A DNA stretch of 64,000 bases, taken from JAFNAG01 sp963824985 (GTDB lineage: Bacteria; Acidobacteriota; UBA6911). Below the pieces are notes generated by a model. The model did not search any database and had not been told where the DNA came from. It saw only the letters and a list, made by a program, of their open reading frames with translations. Position 1 is the first letter of the stretch. Each line of letters opens with the position of its first letter. Below, one piece after another: positions 33,259 through 44,044 of this stretch. A program made the translations under genes and the position numbers. The stretch lies in assembly GCA_963824985.1 (NCBI GenBank), contig CAWGRQ010000027.1:1-64000 (forward strand), given 5' to 3'.

Positions 33259-33552
33259 ATGGCCCCAAATGATCGCGGCGATGTTCAGATATCTGCGCAC
33301 CTCTGCAAGGGATGCGGTCTCTGCGTCGTAGCCTGTCCGCCCCAGGTTCTTGCTCCGAGCCGCTTTTTAAACCGCCAGGGCTATTATGCGATAGCCTATT
33401 CCGGTTCGGGATGTACCGGATGCGGCATCTGCTTTTATGTTTGTCCCGAGCCCGGCGCGATTACGGTGCGAGTCCGCAAGAACGAAAAAGAGGAAGCGGA
33501 GGCTGAGACGCTGGAGCCGGGCCTGGTGGAATCCGGGGGAGGTCGTTCATGA
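33259..33552 (+). CDS. korD: 2-oxoacid:ferredoxin oxidoreductase, ferredoxin-like delta subunit
   Basis: 97 residues from ATG 33259, which has GGAGG 7 bp upstream. Two [4Fe-4S] motifs are present (CKGCGLCVVACP and CTGCGICFYVCP). It passes electrons from the TPP-bearing subunit to ferredoxin in oxidative decarboxylation of a 2-oxoacid, most likely 2-oxoglutarate. It overlaps korA by ATGA and heads a three-gene operon. Confidence 0.92.
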   Translation: MAPNDRGDVQISAHLCKGCGLCVVACPPQVLAPSRFLNRQGYYAIAYSGSGCTGCGICFYVCPEPGAITVRVRKNEKEEAEAETLEPGLVESGGGRS

Positions 33553-34593
33553 GGCGGTTGATGAAGGGGAACGATGCGATTGTGCACGGAGCGATTCTGG
33601 CAGGTTGTGCGGCCTATTTCGGATACCCCATCACGCCGGCAAGTGAGATTGCCGAAACGGCGTCCCTGCTGTTTCCGGAAGCCGGGGGTGTGTTCCTTCA
33701 GGCCGAGAGCGAGATCGCTTCCATTCAGATGGTGTTTGGTGCGGCTTCCGCTGGGGTGCGGGCGATGACAGGATCCTCCGGACCGGGTATCAGCCTGATG
33801 CAGGAAGGCATTTCCTACCTGGCAGGCGCCGAGCTGCCCTGTGTAATCGCAGACATCATGCGCGGCGGCCCGGGTCTCGGCAATATCGGTCCGGAGCAGG
33901 GGGATTATTCCCAGATGGTCAAAGGGGGTGGGCACGGGAATTACCACAACATCGTCCTTGCGCCCAACAGCGTGCAGGAGATGTGCGATTTGACCATTCT
34001 GGCCTTCGACCTGGCGGATCGGTATCGGAATCCGGCGGTGGTGCTGGCGGACGGTGCACTGGGACAGATGATGGAGGCGGTCGAACTACCCGCCCCCATT
34101 GCGCCCCGGCCCCCGAAAGACTGGGCCGTGACCGGGGAAGCCGAAACCCGCAGGAACCTGGTTACGTCTATTTATCTTCGACATGAGGAACTGGAGCAGC
34201 ACAACGAGAAGCTGCAGGCGAAATACCGTCGGATCGAGGGGGCTGAGATCCGGTGGGAAGAATATCTGACCGAGGATGCCGAATTCCTCCTGGTCGGATA
34301 TGGCATCAGCAGCCGGGTGGCGCGGGCCACGGTGGACGAAGCGCGAAGCCGGGGGATGAAAATCGGGCTGCTGCGCCCGATTACCTTATACCCGTTCCCG
34401 ATGCGCCGCGTGAATGAACTGGCCAGGCAGGTAAAATCGGTTCTGGTAGTGGAGCTCAGCTACGGACAGCTCGCGGAGGATGTCCGTCTCGGTGTCAATG
34501 GCCTGGTTCCGGTGCATCTTTACGGCCGGGCAGGCGGAATGATCCCGACCGAAGAGGAAGTCATGACCGCCATTAAAAAGATGGAGAACGAGT

Positions 34594-34613
<20 letters not shown>
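33549..34613 (+). CDS. korA: 2-oxoacid:ferredoxin oxidoreductase alpha subunit
   Basis: 354 residues, the short form without a fused gamma domain. The N-terminal pyrimidine-binding domain begins with GNDAIVHGAI and YFGYPITPASEIAE; the second domain (VGYGISSRVARATVDEARSR, IGLLRPITLYPFP) is the transketolase-C-like part. Together with the beta subunit it binds the TPP cofactor. The order delta-alpha-beta/gamma and the absence of PFOR features support a 2-oxoglutarate (or branched-chain 2-oxoacid) substrate. Confidence 0.93.
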
Positions 34614-36009
<1,396 letters not shown>

Positions 36010-36499
36010 GTGAAAGCATCGAATTCGAAATTCGGGATTCAGAACTCATGGAACGGTTTCGTTGTGACTGTAAAATATTGCAGTGCCATGAGGTGCTTCA
36101 TTACTCCGGCGGCATCATTCAGTCTGACTATTTTCCCGCCCGATGCCGGCAGTGGGCAGGAAAACGCCGGTATCTTATGCAATCGAGGGCAGGGCATGGG
36201 GCCCACCTCTCAAACTGGAACGCTCAGTTAGGGAAGTTTCACCGGGTTCCTAGATTCGAGATCAATATGGTGCATGGAGAGTGAGTTCAGTTTCAACTGC
36301 GAATCCAGAGGCCCAGACGATTCAGGAATAGAGAATCCGGTCTCAATCTCGAATCTCATTGACTCCGGCGATTCCGATCACGCTGTTTGACAAAATAGCT
36401 CCCATGAACGGAATTTAGTGATAATCTATGCGGTCGGCTTGCCAGGCCGAATCGAAAAAACCTGATGCTATTATCTCTTAATTTTGAGGGTAAAGAATC
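36010..36499. other. Intergenic region upstream of nifJ
   Basis: No gene is supported. Several GAATTCGAAATTCGG-like words give weak inverted repeats. GAGGGTAAAG before the ATG at 36500 is the nifJ ribosome binding site. I could not identify a promoter with correct spacing. Confidence 0.4.
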
Positions 36500-39400
36500 A
36501 TGACAAGACAGATGGTCACGATTGACGGCAACGAAGCAGCTGCCTATGTCGCTTTCAGAACCAATGAGGTCATCGCCATATATCCCATTACTCCTTCTTC
36601 GCCGATGGGCGAATGGTCGGATGCCTGGGCGGCTGAAGGACTGCGCAACATCTGGGGCACCACACCTTCCGTAACCGAAATGCAGAGCGAGGGGGGCGCA
36701 GCCGGTGCGGTGCACGGTGCGCTTCAGACCGGCGCCCTGACGACCACATTTACGGCGTCCCAGGGATTGCTGCTGATGATTCCCAACATGTTTAAAATCG
36801 CCGGCGAGCTCACCCCGACGGTCTTTCATGTTTCGGCAAGGACCGTGGCAACCCATGCGCTTTCGATTTTCGGCGATCACGGCGATGTCATGGCGACGCG
36901 CACCACGGGGTTCGGGCTCCTGGCCTCCAATTCGATCCAGGAGATCATGGATTTCGCGCTGATTGCCCAGGCGGCCACGCTCGGGTCCCGCGTCCCCTTC
37001 GTGCACTTCTTCGACGGGTTCCGCAGCTCGCACGAAGTGATGAAGATCGAGCAGCTCACGGAAGAGGACATGCGGGCGATGATCGACGATGCTCTGGTCC
37101 GGTCGCATCGCGGGCGGCGCCTCTCGCCGGAAAACCCGGTGCTGCGCGGATCGGCGCAAAATCCGGACGTTTTCTTCCAGGCCCGCGAAGCCTGCAACCC
37201 CTATTACCTGGCGACGCCGGCAATCGTGCAGAAGGCCATGGACCGATTCGCGGCCATCGTGGGCCGGCAGTATCGCCTGTTCGACTACCTCGGGGCGCCC
37301 GATGCCGAACGCGTCGTCGTGTTGATGGGCTCCGGCGCGGAAGCCGCTCAGGAAACCGTGGAATATCTTGCCGCCCGGGGCGAAAAGGTCGGCATGGTAA
37401 AGGTCCGCCTCTACCGTCCTTTCTCGGTTACCGACTTCATGGCGGCGCTGCCGCCGACCGTGCGTGTGATTGCCACGCTGGACCGCACCAAGGAGCCGGG
37501 AGCGGCCGGGGAACCGCTGTACCAGGACGTCGTGACGGCGATTGCGGAAACCTTCTCCCGCGGCGTTGCTCCATTCAAGTCCTTCCCGCTGATTGTGGGA
37601 GGCCGGTACGGCCTGTCGTCGAAGGAATTCACCCCGGCAATGGTGCGCGGCGTGTTCGATGAAATGAAGAAGCCCGCGCCGAAGAACCACTTCACGGTCG
37701 GCATCGTCGACGATGTCAGTCATTCCTCCATCGACTACGATCCTTCGTTCTCGACCGAGCGGGACGACGTCGTGCGCGCCCTGTTTTACGGCCTGGGGGC
37801 GGACGGGACCGTGGGCGCGAACAAGAACTCGATCAAGATCATCGGCGAGGACACGCCCAACTTCGCCCAGGGCTATTTCGTTTACGACTCCAAGAAGGCG
37901 GGCGCCGTTACCGTATCGCATTTGCGCTTCGGGCCGCGTCCGATCCATTCCACCTATCTCATCGACAAGGCCAATTTCGTCGCTTGCCACCAGTTCGTTT
38001 TCCTCGAGCGCCAGGACATGCTCAAGGACGCCTTGCCCGGCGCCACTTTCCTGCTGAACAGCCCGTTTGGCCCCAATGAAGTGTGGGACAAGCTGCCGCG
38101 CTCCGTCCAGGGGCAGATCATCGATAAGAAGATCCGCTTCTTCGTCATCGACGGCTACCAGGTTGCCAAGGAAACCGGCATGGGCGCCCGCGTCAACACC
38201 ATCATGCAGACCTGCTTCTTCGCCATTTCGGGAGTGCTGCCGCGCGACGAGGCCATCGAGTCGATTAAGACGGCGATCAAGAAAACCTATGGCTCCAAGG
38301 GCGAGGAGGTGGTGCGCAAGAATTTCCTGGCGGTGGAGCAGACGCTGGCCAACCTTTTCGAGGTCAAAGTGCCCGCGACCGTCACCAGCTCCTTCGAGCG
38401 GCCCCCAATCGTGGCGGCGGAAGCCCCGGCCTTCGTCCACGATGTGGTTGCGCCGATTCTGGCGGCCCGCGGGGATTCTCTCCCGGTGAGCGCCTTCCCT
38501 GTGGACGGCACCTTCCCGACCGGAACGTGTCAGTGGGAAAAGCGCAACATCGCCCTCGAGATCCCGGCATGGGATCCGGAGGTCTGCATCCAGTGCGGCA
38601 AGTGCGCGCTGGTGTGCCCGCACGCCTCCATCCGCATCAAGGCGTATGACATGAAGATCACGGCAAAGGCACCCGCAACCTATAAGTGGATGCCCGCCAA
38701 GGGGAGCGAGTTTGTCGAGGGCATGGCGTACACCGTCCAGGTGGCACCCGAGGATTGCACGGGATGCGGCCTGTGCGTCGATGTCTGCCCGGCCAAAAAC
38801 AAAAAGGAAACCCGCCTGAAGGCGCTGAACATGGTGCCGCAGATCCCGGTTCGCGCGACCGAGCGGGAGAACTATAAGTACTTTCTCGACCTCCCCGAGT
38901 ATGACCGGCGCCTGGTGCGCATGAGCAGCATCAAGGCGAACCAGCTGCTGCAGCCGCTTTTCGAATATTCCGGCGCCTGTTCGGGTTGCGGCGAAACGCC
39001 CTATGTCAAGCTCGTGACCCAGCTCTTCGGAGATCGCACCATTATCGCGAATGCGACCGGGTGTTCGTCCATCTATGGCGGCAACCTGCCGACCACCCCT
39101 TATACCGTCAACAAGGAGGGACGCGGACCGGCGTGGTGCAACTCCCTGTTCGAGGACAACGCCGAGTTCGGGCTCGGCTTCCGGCTTACCATCGACAAGC
39201 ACACCGAGATGGCTCGGGAACTGGTGACCAGGCTCGCTTCCGGGATCGGGGACGAACTCACTTCCGCACTGTTGACTGCGGACCAGTCAGACGAGACCGG
39301 AATCCACGATCAGCGCGAGCGCGTCGCGGTGCTCCGGAAGAAACTCGCCGGGATCAAGACTCCGGAAGCGCGCAATCTGGAGAGTCTGGCGGATTATCTG

Positions 39401-40084
39401 ATCAAAAAGTGCGTCTGGATCATCGGGGGCGACGGCTGGGCCTATGACATCGGGTACGGCGGCCTGGATCACGTCATAGCCTCGGGGCGCAACGTCAACC
39501 TCCTCGTCCTCGACACCGAGGTTTACTCGAACACCGGCGGACAGATGTCGAAGTCGACGCCGCGCGCGGCCGTCGCCAAGTTCGCCGCCGGCGGCAAACA
39601 GGTGGCCAAGAAGGATCTCGGCCTGCATGCGATCAACTACGGCAGCGTCTACGTCGCCACCGTGGCGATGGGCGCCAACGATGCCCAGACCGTCAAGGCC
39701 TTCCTCGAAGCGGAATCCTACGACGGGCCCTCGATCATCATTGCCTACAGCCACTGCATCGCCCACGGCATCAACATGACGCTCGGGATGCAGAACCAGA
39801 AGGCGGCCGTCAATTGCGGTTACTGGCCGCTCTATCGCTATGATCCGCGGCTGACGAGCGAGGGGAAGAACCCGCTGGTCCTCGACTCGAAGGCGCCCAA
39901 GATTCCGTTGAAGGAGTATGCCTACAACGAGACGCGCTACAAAATGCTGGCGCTCAGCCAGCCGGAGGAAGCCAAGCGGCTGCTCGAACTGGCGCAGAAG
40001 GATGTCGTGAATCGATTCCAGTTTTACCAGCAGCTGGCGTCTCTGGATTACAGCGCCGCCTCGAAGCCGGCCGCAAAGGAATAA
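36500..40084 (+). CDS. nifJ: Pyruvate:ferredoxin (flavodoxin) oxidoreductase
   Basis: A single-chain PFOR of 1194 residues, full family length. Domain order: pyrimidine-binding domain (EVIAIYPITPSSPMGE), transketolase-C-like domain, gamma-like domain (KIIGEDTPNFAQGYFVYDSK), two [4Fe-4S] motifs (CIQCGKCALVCP and CTGCGLCVDVCP), and a C-terminal TPP domain with CSGCGETPYVK, NATGCSSIYGGN, IGGDGWAYDIG and NTGGQMSKSTPRA. It converts pyruvate and CoA to acetyl-CoA, CO2 and reduced ferredoxin. Its strong codon bias gives an unusually long open antisense frame. Confidence 0.97.
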   Translation: MTRQMVTIDGNEAAAYVAFRTNEVIAIYPITPSSPMGEWSDAWAAEGLRNIWGTTPSVTEMQSEGGAAGAVHGALQTGALTTTFTASQGLLLMIPNMFKIAGELTPTVFHVSARTVATHALSIFGDHGDVMATRTTGFGLLASNSIQEIMDFALIAQAATLGSRVPFVHFFDGFRSSHEVMKIEQLTEEDMRAMIDDALVRSHRGRRLSPENPVLRGSAQNPDVFFQAREACNPYYLATPAIVQKAMDRFAAIVGRQYRLFDYLGAPDAERVVVLMGSGAEAAQETVEYLAARGEKVGMVKVRLYRPFSVTDFMAALPPTVRVIATLDRTKEPGAAGEPLYQDVVTAIAETFSRGVAPFKSFPLIVGGRYGLSSKEFTPAMVRGVFDEMKKPAPKNHFTVGIVDDVSHSSIDYDPSFSTERDDVVRALFYGLGADGTVGANKNSIKIIGEDTPNFAQGYFVYDSKKAGAVTVSHLRFGPRPIHSTYLIDKANFVACHQFVFLERQDMLKDALPGATFLLNSPFGPNEVWDKLPRSVQGQIIDKKIRFFVIDGYQVAKETGMGARVNTIMQTCFFAISGVLPRDEAIESIKTAIKKTYGSKGEEVVRKNFLAVEQTLANLFEVKVPATVTSSFERPPIVAAEAPAFVHDVVAPILAARGDSLPVSAFPVDGTFPTGTCQWEKRNIALEIPAWDPEVCIQCGKCALVCPHASIRIKAYDMKITAKAPATYKWMPAKGSEFVEGMAYTVQVAPEDCTGCGLCVDVCPAKNKKETRLKALNMVPQIPVRATERENYKYFLDLPEYDRRLVRMSSIKANQLLQPLFEYSGACSGCGETPYVKLVTQLFGDRTIIANATGCSSIYGGNLPTTPYTVNKEGRGPAWCNSLFEDNAEFGLGFRLTIDKHTEMARELVTRLASGIGDELTSALLTADQSDETGIHDQRERVAVLRKKLAGIKTPEARNLESLADYLIKKCVWIIGGDGWAYDIGYGGLDHVIASGRNVNLLVLDTEVYSNTGGQMSKSTPRAAVAKFAAGGKQVAKKDLGLHAINYGSVYVATVAMGANDAQTVKAFLEAESYDGPSIIIAYSHCIAHGINMTLGMQNQKAAVNCGYWPLYRYDPRLTSEGKNPLVLDSKAPKIPLKEYAYNETRYKMLALSQPEEAKRLLELAQKDVVNRFQFYQQLASLDYSAASKPAAKE

Positions 40085-40098
40085 GCCGCCACTATCCC

Positions 40099-40126
40099 GG
40101 ACCCCGGCGGAGATTCGCCGGGGTCC
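40099..40126 (+). terminator. Hairpin behind nifJ
   Basis: GGACCCCGGCG-GAGATT-CGCCGGGGTCC forms a perfect 11-bp stem with a 6-nt loop, 15 bp after the stop. There is no T run, so termination efficiency is uncertain; it may mainly protect the 3' end. Confidence 0.6.
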
Positions 40127-40658
40127 GTCGTCTCACGTGGGCAACCCGCGGGTCGCCTGAGGTCGATCCTGGAGTTCCGAGATTTTTCAGATTGCCCGGC
40201 GCGTCCGATATCCCTCTCGACGTCCCCTGCCCCGTCGGGGGTCCGGACTGAAACCTGAACCAACCAGGCGGGATAAAAGAATAATCCCTTCAATACCGCA
40301 TGGAACGGGACAACCTGGTACAAGCAGGAATGGATGTTGCTCGATCCATGGGGTTTTCCGGTTGACTTGTATATGCAAGAATGGTTTACAGGATTTACAA
40401 ATATAGACAACTGCGCGAACGCATCGGCTCCTCCGCCAAGCAGCCAGACCTGTAGTGCCGGTGTTTTTTATGACGAACATATATGGTCGTGTGATGAGTG
40501 CTGCAATGCATCTGCCTGCGAGGTGGAAATGTCGAATGAATGGTATTCTATTCCCTATGTGAACGCTTGGGTGGAACAAACATTCACGCAAACTTGTTTT
40601 TATTTCAGTGTGTTATCAATGTCTTTATACTCTTACTAACGCAAGAAGGGAGAATGCA
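40127..40658. other. Non-coding stretch between nifJ and a secreted-protein gene
   Basis: A 101-codon open frame (40334-40639) has no ribosome binding site or protein-like composition and is left out. AAGAAGGGAGA before 40659 is the ribosome binding site of the next gene. Confidence 0.4.
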
Positions 40659-41390
40659 ATGTTCAAATGCATTTGGAAGGTGACAGTGTTTGGACTTGTT
40701 TTGCTTGGGGCTATGCACGGTTTTACGCAGAGCGGATCGGAAAAGATGGTCCGTCATCTCAGGCTGGCACTTCCAATAACGCCGTCTACGATAAGCTCAG
40801 CAGCTATGCTGTGGAGTGGGGCAACTGGTATTCAGACCGGTGTGGAATGCCAGTTTAGTGGGGGCCCGAGGCAGGAAGGCAGGATTCTCAGTTTTTTGGA
40901 TCTGTCCGGGATGAGCATCCCGGAATCCGTCGACGAGATGATGAAGCAAATTCCGCAATATCAAGCCACGTGGATGGGGGAGTTTCTGTTGCTAAGGCCA
41001 AGAGACGGTAATGGAGTCCTCGATCGTGTTGTTCCTAGATTTTCGCTTAGGCAGGCGAGTCTTGTGAGTGCGGTCCAGGCGGTGCGTCAGATTTATGAGC
41101 CTGATTATGTGATCCGAGCCCTTCCGCAGAGCGCGCCCGCGGATGAAGGCGACTATGCCAGGCAGAAGCGCGAGCAATACAATGCAAGATTCAAGCCAAT
41201 GATCACTCTGGATATTTCAAATGCGCCCGTTGTGGACATACTGACGGACATCGCCAGGCAGGTTGGCGCCTCATGGACCGTGCAATATCGCACGGAAGCG
41301 AGGCGGTTTGAGGACGCTCTGGTGACAATGGTTGCGCCTTCCGGACTTCAGGTTACGGCCGGCCCGAGGATGATGCGAGCCGTCAAGTGA
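40659..41390 (+). CDS. Secreted protein of unknown function with STN-like repeats
   Basis: 243 residues from ATG 40659. The N-terminus is a signal peptide (VTVFGLVLLGAMHGFTQS). Two segments resemble the short STN/secretin-N fold: FSLRQASLVSAVQAVRQIYE and LDISNAPVVDILTDIARQVG, which are followed by beta-strand-like stretches. Such modules occur in secretins, TonB receptors and anti-sigma-linked proteins. No neighbour suggests a pathway. Confidence 0.65.
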   Translation: MFKCIWKVTVFGLVLLGAMHGFTQSGSEKMVRHLRLALPITPSTISSAAMLWSGATGIQTGVECQFSGGPRQEGRILSFLDLSGMSIPESVDEMMKQIPQYQATWMGEFLLLRPRDGNGVLDRVVPRFSLRQASLVSAVQAVRQIYEPDYVIRALPQSAPADEGDYARQKREQYNARFKPMITLDISNAPVVDILTDIARQVGASWTVQYRTEARRFEDALVTMVAPSGLQVTAGPRMMRAVK

Positions 41391-41432
41391 GCAACCGAAA
41401 AGTTGGTTTTGAGCGAGACGGCGATAATAGAC

Positions 41433-41553
41433 TGACTGCTCTTAAGATAAGCCTCAAAACCGGCAGCCGAATCCTCTCCCTCGCCCTCGGGGACGGATCA
41501 CGATAAATGACTGGCGGCTATTAAGATAAACCTCGAAACCGGCCTCCGCATCC
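41433..41553. repeat. Two imperfect direct repeats of about 43 bp
   Basis: 41433-41475 and 41511-41553 share TTAAGATAA, CCTC, AAACCGGC and CGCATCCT/CGAATCCT. They lie between the convergent secreted-protein and mazF genes. Confidence 0.55.
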
Positions 41554-41622
41554 TTCTTGGGCGCAGTTTTCGGCCCTCTTTATTGGTGTTAAGCAAACAG
41601 CCGATGTTGCTTGCGGCCGCGG

Positions 41623-41967
41623 TCAGGATTCTCCAAAGAACCCGGACAGAACTGCGCGCATGCGGCTTTGCCCCGGCGGGTGGAAACGTCCGATTCGCTT
41701 CAAGACGATTTCACGATTGATCGTGGCGAACTTCATGCGAAGCAGTGAGGCCTTGGGAAGGCCCGCTTCTTTCCAGAATTGAATCCGGTGGTCGCCCGGT
41801 CGTGGAGGCACATCCATATGGCTGGTGATGAAGGCGATCACAAGATCCGGGCCCGACCGGTTGTACACGTCCGGCGATACCACCAACGCAGGACGCTTCT
41901 TGGCTGTTGAAAGATCGGTAATGGGGAAAGGCACGAGGAGGATATCCCACTTCCTATATGCGGTCAT
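41623..41967 (-). CDS. MazF/PemK-family toxin
   Basis: 114 residues. The family pattern is clear: KWDILLVPFPITD at the N-terminus, KRPALVVSPDVYN, then VIAFITSH, and LLRMKFATINREIV near the C-terminus. MazF-type toxins are sequence-specific endoribonucleases. The ATG overlaps the 3' end of the antitoxin gene by 14 bp. The antitoxin is disrupted (see 41954-42486), so the toxin may be weakly expressed, inactive or neutralised by the remaining C-terminal antitoxin piece. Confidence 0.9.
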   Translation of the reverse strand: MTAYRKWDILLVPFPITDLSTAKKRPALVVSPDVYNRSGPDLVIAFITSHMDVPPRPGDHRIQFWKEAGLPKASLLRMKFATINREIVLKRIGRFHPPGQSRMRAVLSGFFGES

Positions 41968-42118
41968 AGATATCGTCTTCCCGGTTGTCCCACTCGGCGA
42001 AAGAGGACTCCGACATCTTCATCATCGCCTGAACCTTGGTGGACTTGCCGGATCGGATCAATTGAGCTTTGCGCTTGCGGATATATTCGCCCAGCATTTC
42101 AGAAACCACCCCGGTCAT
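41954..42118 (-). CDS. C-terminal remnant of the MazF antitoxin, still translatable
   Basis: 54 residues from ATG 42118 (MTGVVSEMLGEY) to the stop inside mazF. AAGGAAGG lies before the ATG, so translation is plausible. It keeps the end of helix 2 and the whole toxin-binding tail (SESSFAEWDNREDD) but lacks the first strand and helix of the ribbon-helix-helix domain. It could still neutralise MazF but should not bind DNA as a normal dimer. Confidence 0.6.
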   Translation of the reverse strand: MTGVVSEMLGEYIRKRKAQLIRSGKSTKVQAMMKMSESSFAEWDNREDDIYDRI

Positions 42119-42149
42119 GGTCCTTCCTTCCAGCGAGGCAAGCGCCTTG

Positions 42150-42425
42150 GTAATTGTTTAGCCAAATCAATGGATGAAGAAGCAAAACGCAAAGACGCAA
42201 AGGCGCAAGGACCGACACCGAGCATCAGGCGTGGGCGCAGCGCTTCGCGCTGGCGCATCCTGGGGCGAGCCACGGGAGAAAGCGCGGGCAGCGGCCACTC
42301 AGGAGGATTGCGCTTTCTCGCGCGGCTCGCCCAAGGATGCGGCCGTAGGCCGCCCACGCCCGCGAACCGAAAAGAATCTCTTTGCGTCCTTACGTTCTGC
42401 TGTTCAGCATCGGCTAATCAGTTGC
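42150..42425. mobile_element. MITE-like element, copy A, with 8-bp target duplication
   Basis: 276 bp between two copies of GCGCCTTG (42142-42149 and 42426-42433). The ends GTAATTGTTTAGCC and the reverse complement of GGCTAATCAGTTGC match at 11 of 14 positions. GTAA termini and an 8-bp duplication are features of IS66-family elements. It codes for nothing; inside are GCAAAGACGCAAAGG words and a long imperfect hairpin (about 42254-42344). It is the inverted counterpart of 46882-47174. Confidence 0.85.
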
Positions 42426-42592
42426 GCGCCTTGAGCAGCTTTCGTTCCTCATCCTTGGTCCTGATGCTCAGCACGACCATGGCCATTCCTCCTGCCAATC
42501 TACGAGAATAAATGTTGGAAATGTTGCTTGTAATGTCAACCGGGACGAGACGCCGGGAGATTTGGGACGATATGACGGAGGCGGAAACTTCC

Positions 42593-43819
42593 TCAATGGG
42601 ACTTCAGGGTAAACGCCTGAGCGGCGCGCGAGGCGATGTGCCTGCCGATGGCCAGGGAAGCGGTGGCTGCGGGTGACGGGGCGTTCAACACATGAACGGC
42701 TTCCGGAGTTTCGATAATCTGAAAATCGGCGACCAGCTCCCCCTGCGGCGTAATCGTCTGCGCGCGCACTCCTGATCCGCCCGGCTCCAGATCCTCATCC
42801 CTGAGATCCGGCACCAGCCTCTGCAGCGCTTTCAGAAATGCCCGCCGGCTGAAGGAGCGGTACAATTCGTAGACTTCGGTCCGCCAGTATTTCCAGCCCA
42901 TGCGCCAGAATCCGGAATAGGTGAGCATCTCGAAAACGTCGCCGGGATAGAAGTCGCGCAATCGATAGCCTTCGCGCGCAAAGGCCAGCACGGCATTCGG
43001 GCCGGCCTCGTAGCCGCCGTGGATGCGCTTGGTGAAGTGAACGCCGAGAAACGGAAACTGGGGATTGGGCACCGGGTAAATGAGGCCCCGGACCAGCCGG
43101 CACTCGGAACGCAGGGTGTAATACTCGCCGCGAAACGGGATGACCATTACTTTCGGATCAACACCCATCAGGCGTGCGATGCGATCCGCATGCAGGCCGC
43201 CGCAGTTGATCGCGTGGCGGGCGGTGACGAAGGAGTCACCGGCATCCAATTGGAGCAGTCCGGCCTGACGCCGAACAGCGCGGACATGGGCTGCCCTGTA
43301 AATCTGAACGTCGCGCCCGGCCAGCAGCCGGGCCATGGCGGCCGCCACTTCGCCGAAATCGATGATTGCGGTCCCCGGCGAATACAAAGCGCGGACCGCG
43401 CGCGCGTGCGGTTCCAGCTCGTGCGCCTGCTCGGGCCCGATGATTTCGAGCCCCGGCACCCCGTTCGCCACGCCGCGCTCGTACAGTTCCAGGATCGAGG
43501 GAATCTCCTGATCATTTACAGCCACGATGATCTTGCCGCACCGGTCATAGGCCACACCGTGCTCTTCACAGAACGCCATCAGCAGGCGCACTCCCTCGAC
43601 GCACAGCCGGGCTTTCGCCGATCCGGGCTTGTAATAGATGCCGGCGTGGATCACTCCGCTGTTGTGACCGGTCTGATGGGCGGCCAGCGTCGGTTCTTTT
43701 TCGAGAACGGCGATCGAATATCCCGGGTAGGATTCGGTGAGCGCCAGCGCTGTTCCGAGCCCGACGATCCCGCCACCGATGATTGCAATGTCAATTGGGC
43801 TTGAGTTCAATTGAGTCAA
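42593..43819 (-). CDS. lhgO: L-2-hydroxyglutarate oxidase
   Basis: 408 residues of the DAO-type FAD oxidoreductase family. The N-terminal dinucleotide fold is IAIIGGGIVGLGTALAL; HQTGHNSGVIHAGIYYKPGS is the segment typical of LhgO (formerly YgaF), followed by LCVEG. GGLHADRIA and IPFRGEYYTL are also family motifs. It oxidises L-2-hydroxyglutarate to 2-oxoglutarate and feeds electrons to the membrane quinone pool. In this genome 2-oxoglutarate could then enter the kor pathway; that is inference. It stands alone. Confidence 0.93.
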   Translation of the reverse strand: MTQLNSSPIDIAIIGGGIVGLGTALALTESYPGYSIAVLEKEPTLAAHQTGHNSGVIHAGIYYKPGSAKARLCVEGVRLLMAFCEEHGVAYDRCGKIIVAVNDQEIPSILELYERGVANGVPGLEIIGPEQAHELEPHARAVRALYSPGTAIIDFGEVAAAMARLLAGRDVQIYRAAHVRAVRRQAGLLQLDAGDSFVTARHAINCGGLHADRIARLMGVDPKVMVIPFRGEYYTLRSECRLVRGLIYPVPNPQFPFLGVHFTKRIHGGYEAGPNAVLAFAREGYRLRDFYPGDVFEMLTYSGFWRMGWKYWRTEVYELYRSFSRRAFLKALQRLVPDLRDEDLEPGGSGVRAQTITPQGELVADFQIIETPEAVHVLNAPSPAATASLAIGRHIASRAAQAFTLKSH

Positions 43820-44044
43820 GAGGCACTCCCCGCGCGATCAGGAACGCGATGTGTGAGGTCGGTTGCAGATGCTTTGCTACATTTCCGGGAGACCTTCCTT
43901 GTACCATTAATGCTCGTAGAAACCAAGTCTCTCGTGAGTCTCTCCGGAGCCACCCAAGCCCCGAACACGGATCCGATCCGAGTTCATCCGCGTTCTTCCG
44001 TGTCCTGAAATGTCCTGTGATTCCTTCTTCATGAATAGCGCAGA
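43820..44044. other. Intergenic region upstream of lhgO
   Basis: No gene. A reading frame extending the upstream IPT/TIG protein through here exists only because of the frameshift in that gene. Confidence 0.5.

Larger units (their letters stand above)
41954..42486 (-). pseudogene. Ribbon-helix-helix antitoxin gene split by a MITE-like element
   Basis: The 5' part starts at ATG 42486 (with GGAGGA upstream) and encodes MAMVVLSIRTKDEERKLLKA before the insert; the 3' part resumes at 42149. Removing the 276-bp insert and one copy of the 8-bp duplication (CAAGGCGC) restores one frame of 82 residues: a beta strand, two helices around EGRTMTGVVSEML, and an acidic tail. That is a complete RHH antitoxin matching the MazF toxin behind it. 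Both halves are intact, so the insertion looks recent. Confidence 0.85.

Noticed and set aside
36356..39202. A 948-codon open frame on the minus strand opposite nifJ
   Set aside because: It is an antisense shadow of the strongly biased nifJ codons; it is His/Arg/Gly rich, lacks protein-like structure, and nifJ itself is certain.
40334..40639. A 101-codon frame behind nifJ
   Set aside because: No ribosome binding site, no recognisable fold, and composition like non-coding DNA.
43791..44044. Extension of the IPT/TIG protein into the lhgO start
   Set aside because: It exists only because of the frameshift near 44791; the correct frame stops at 44045.
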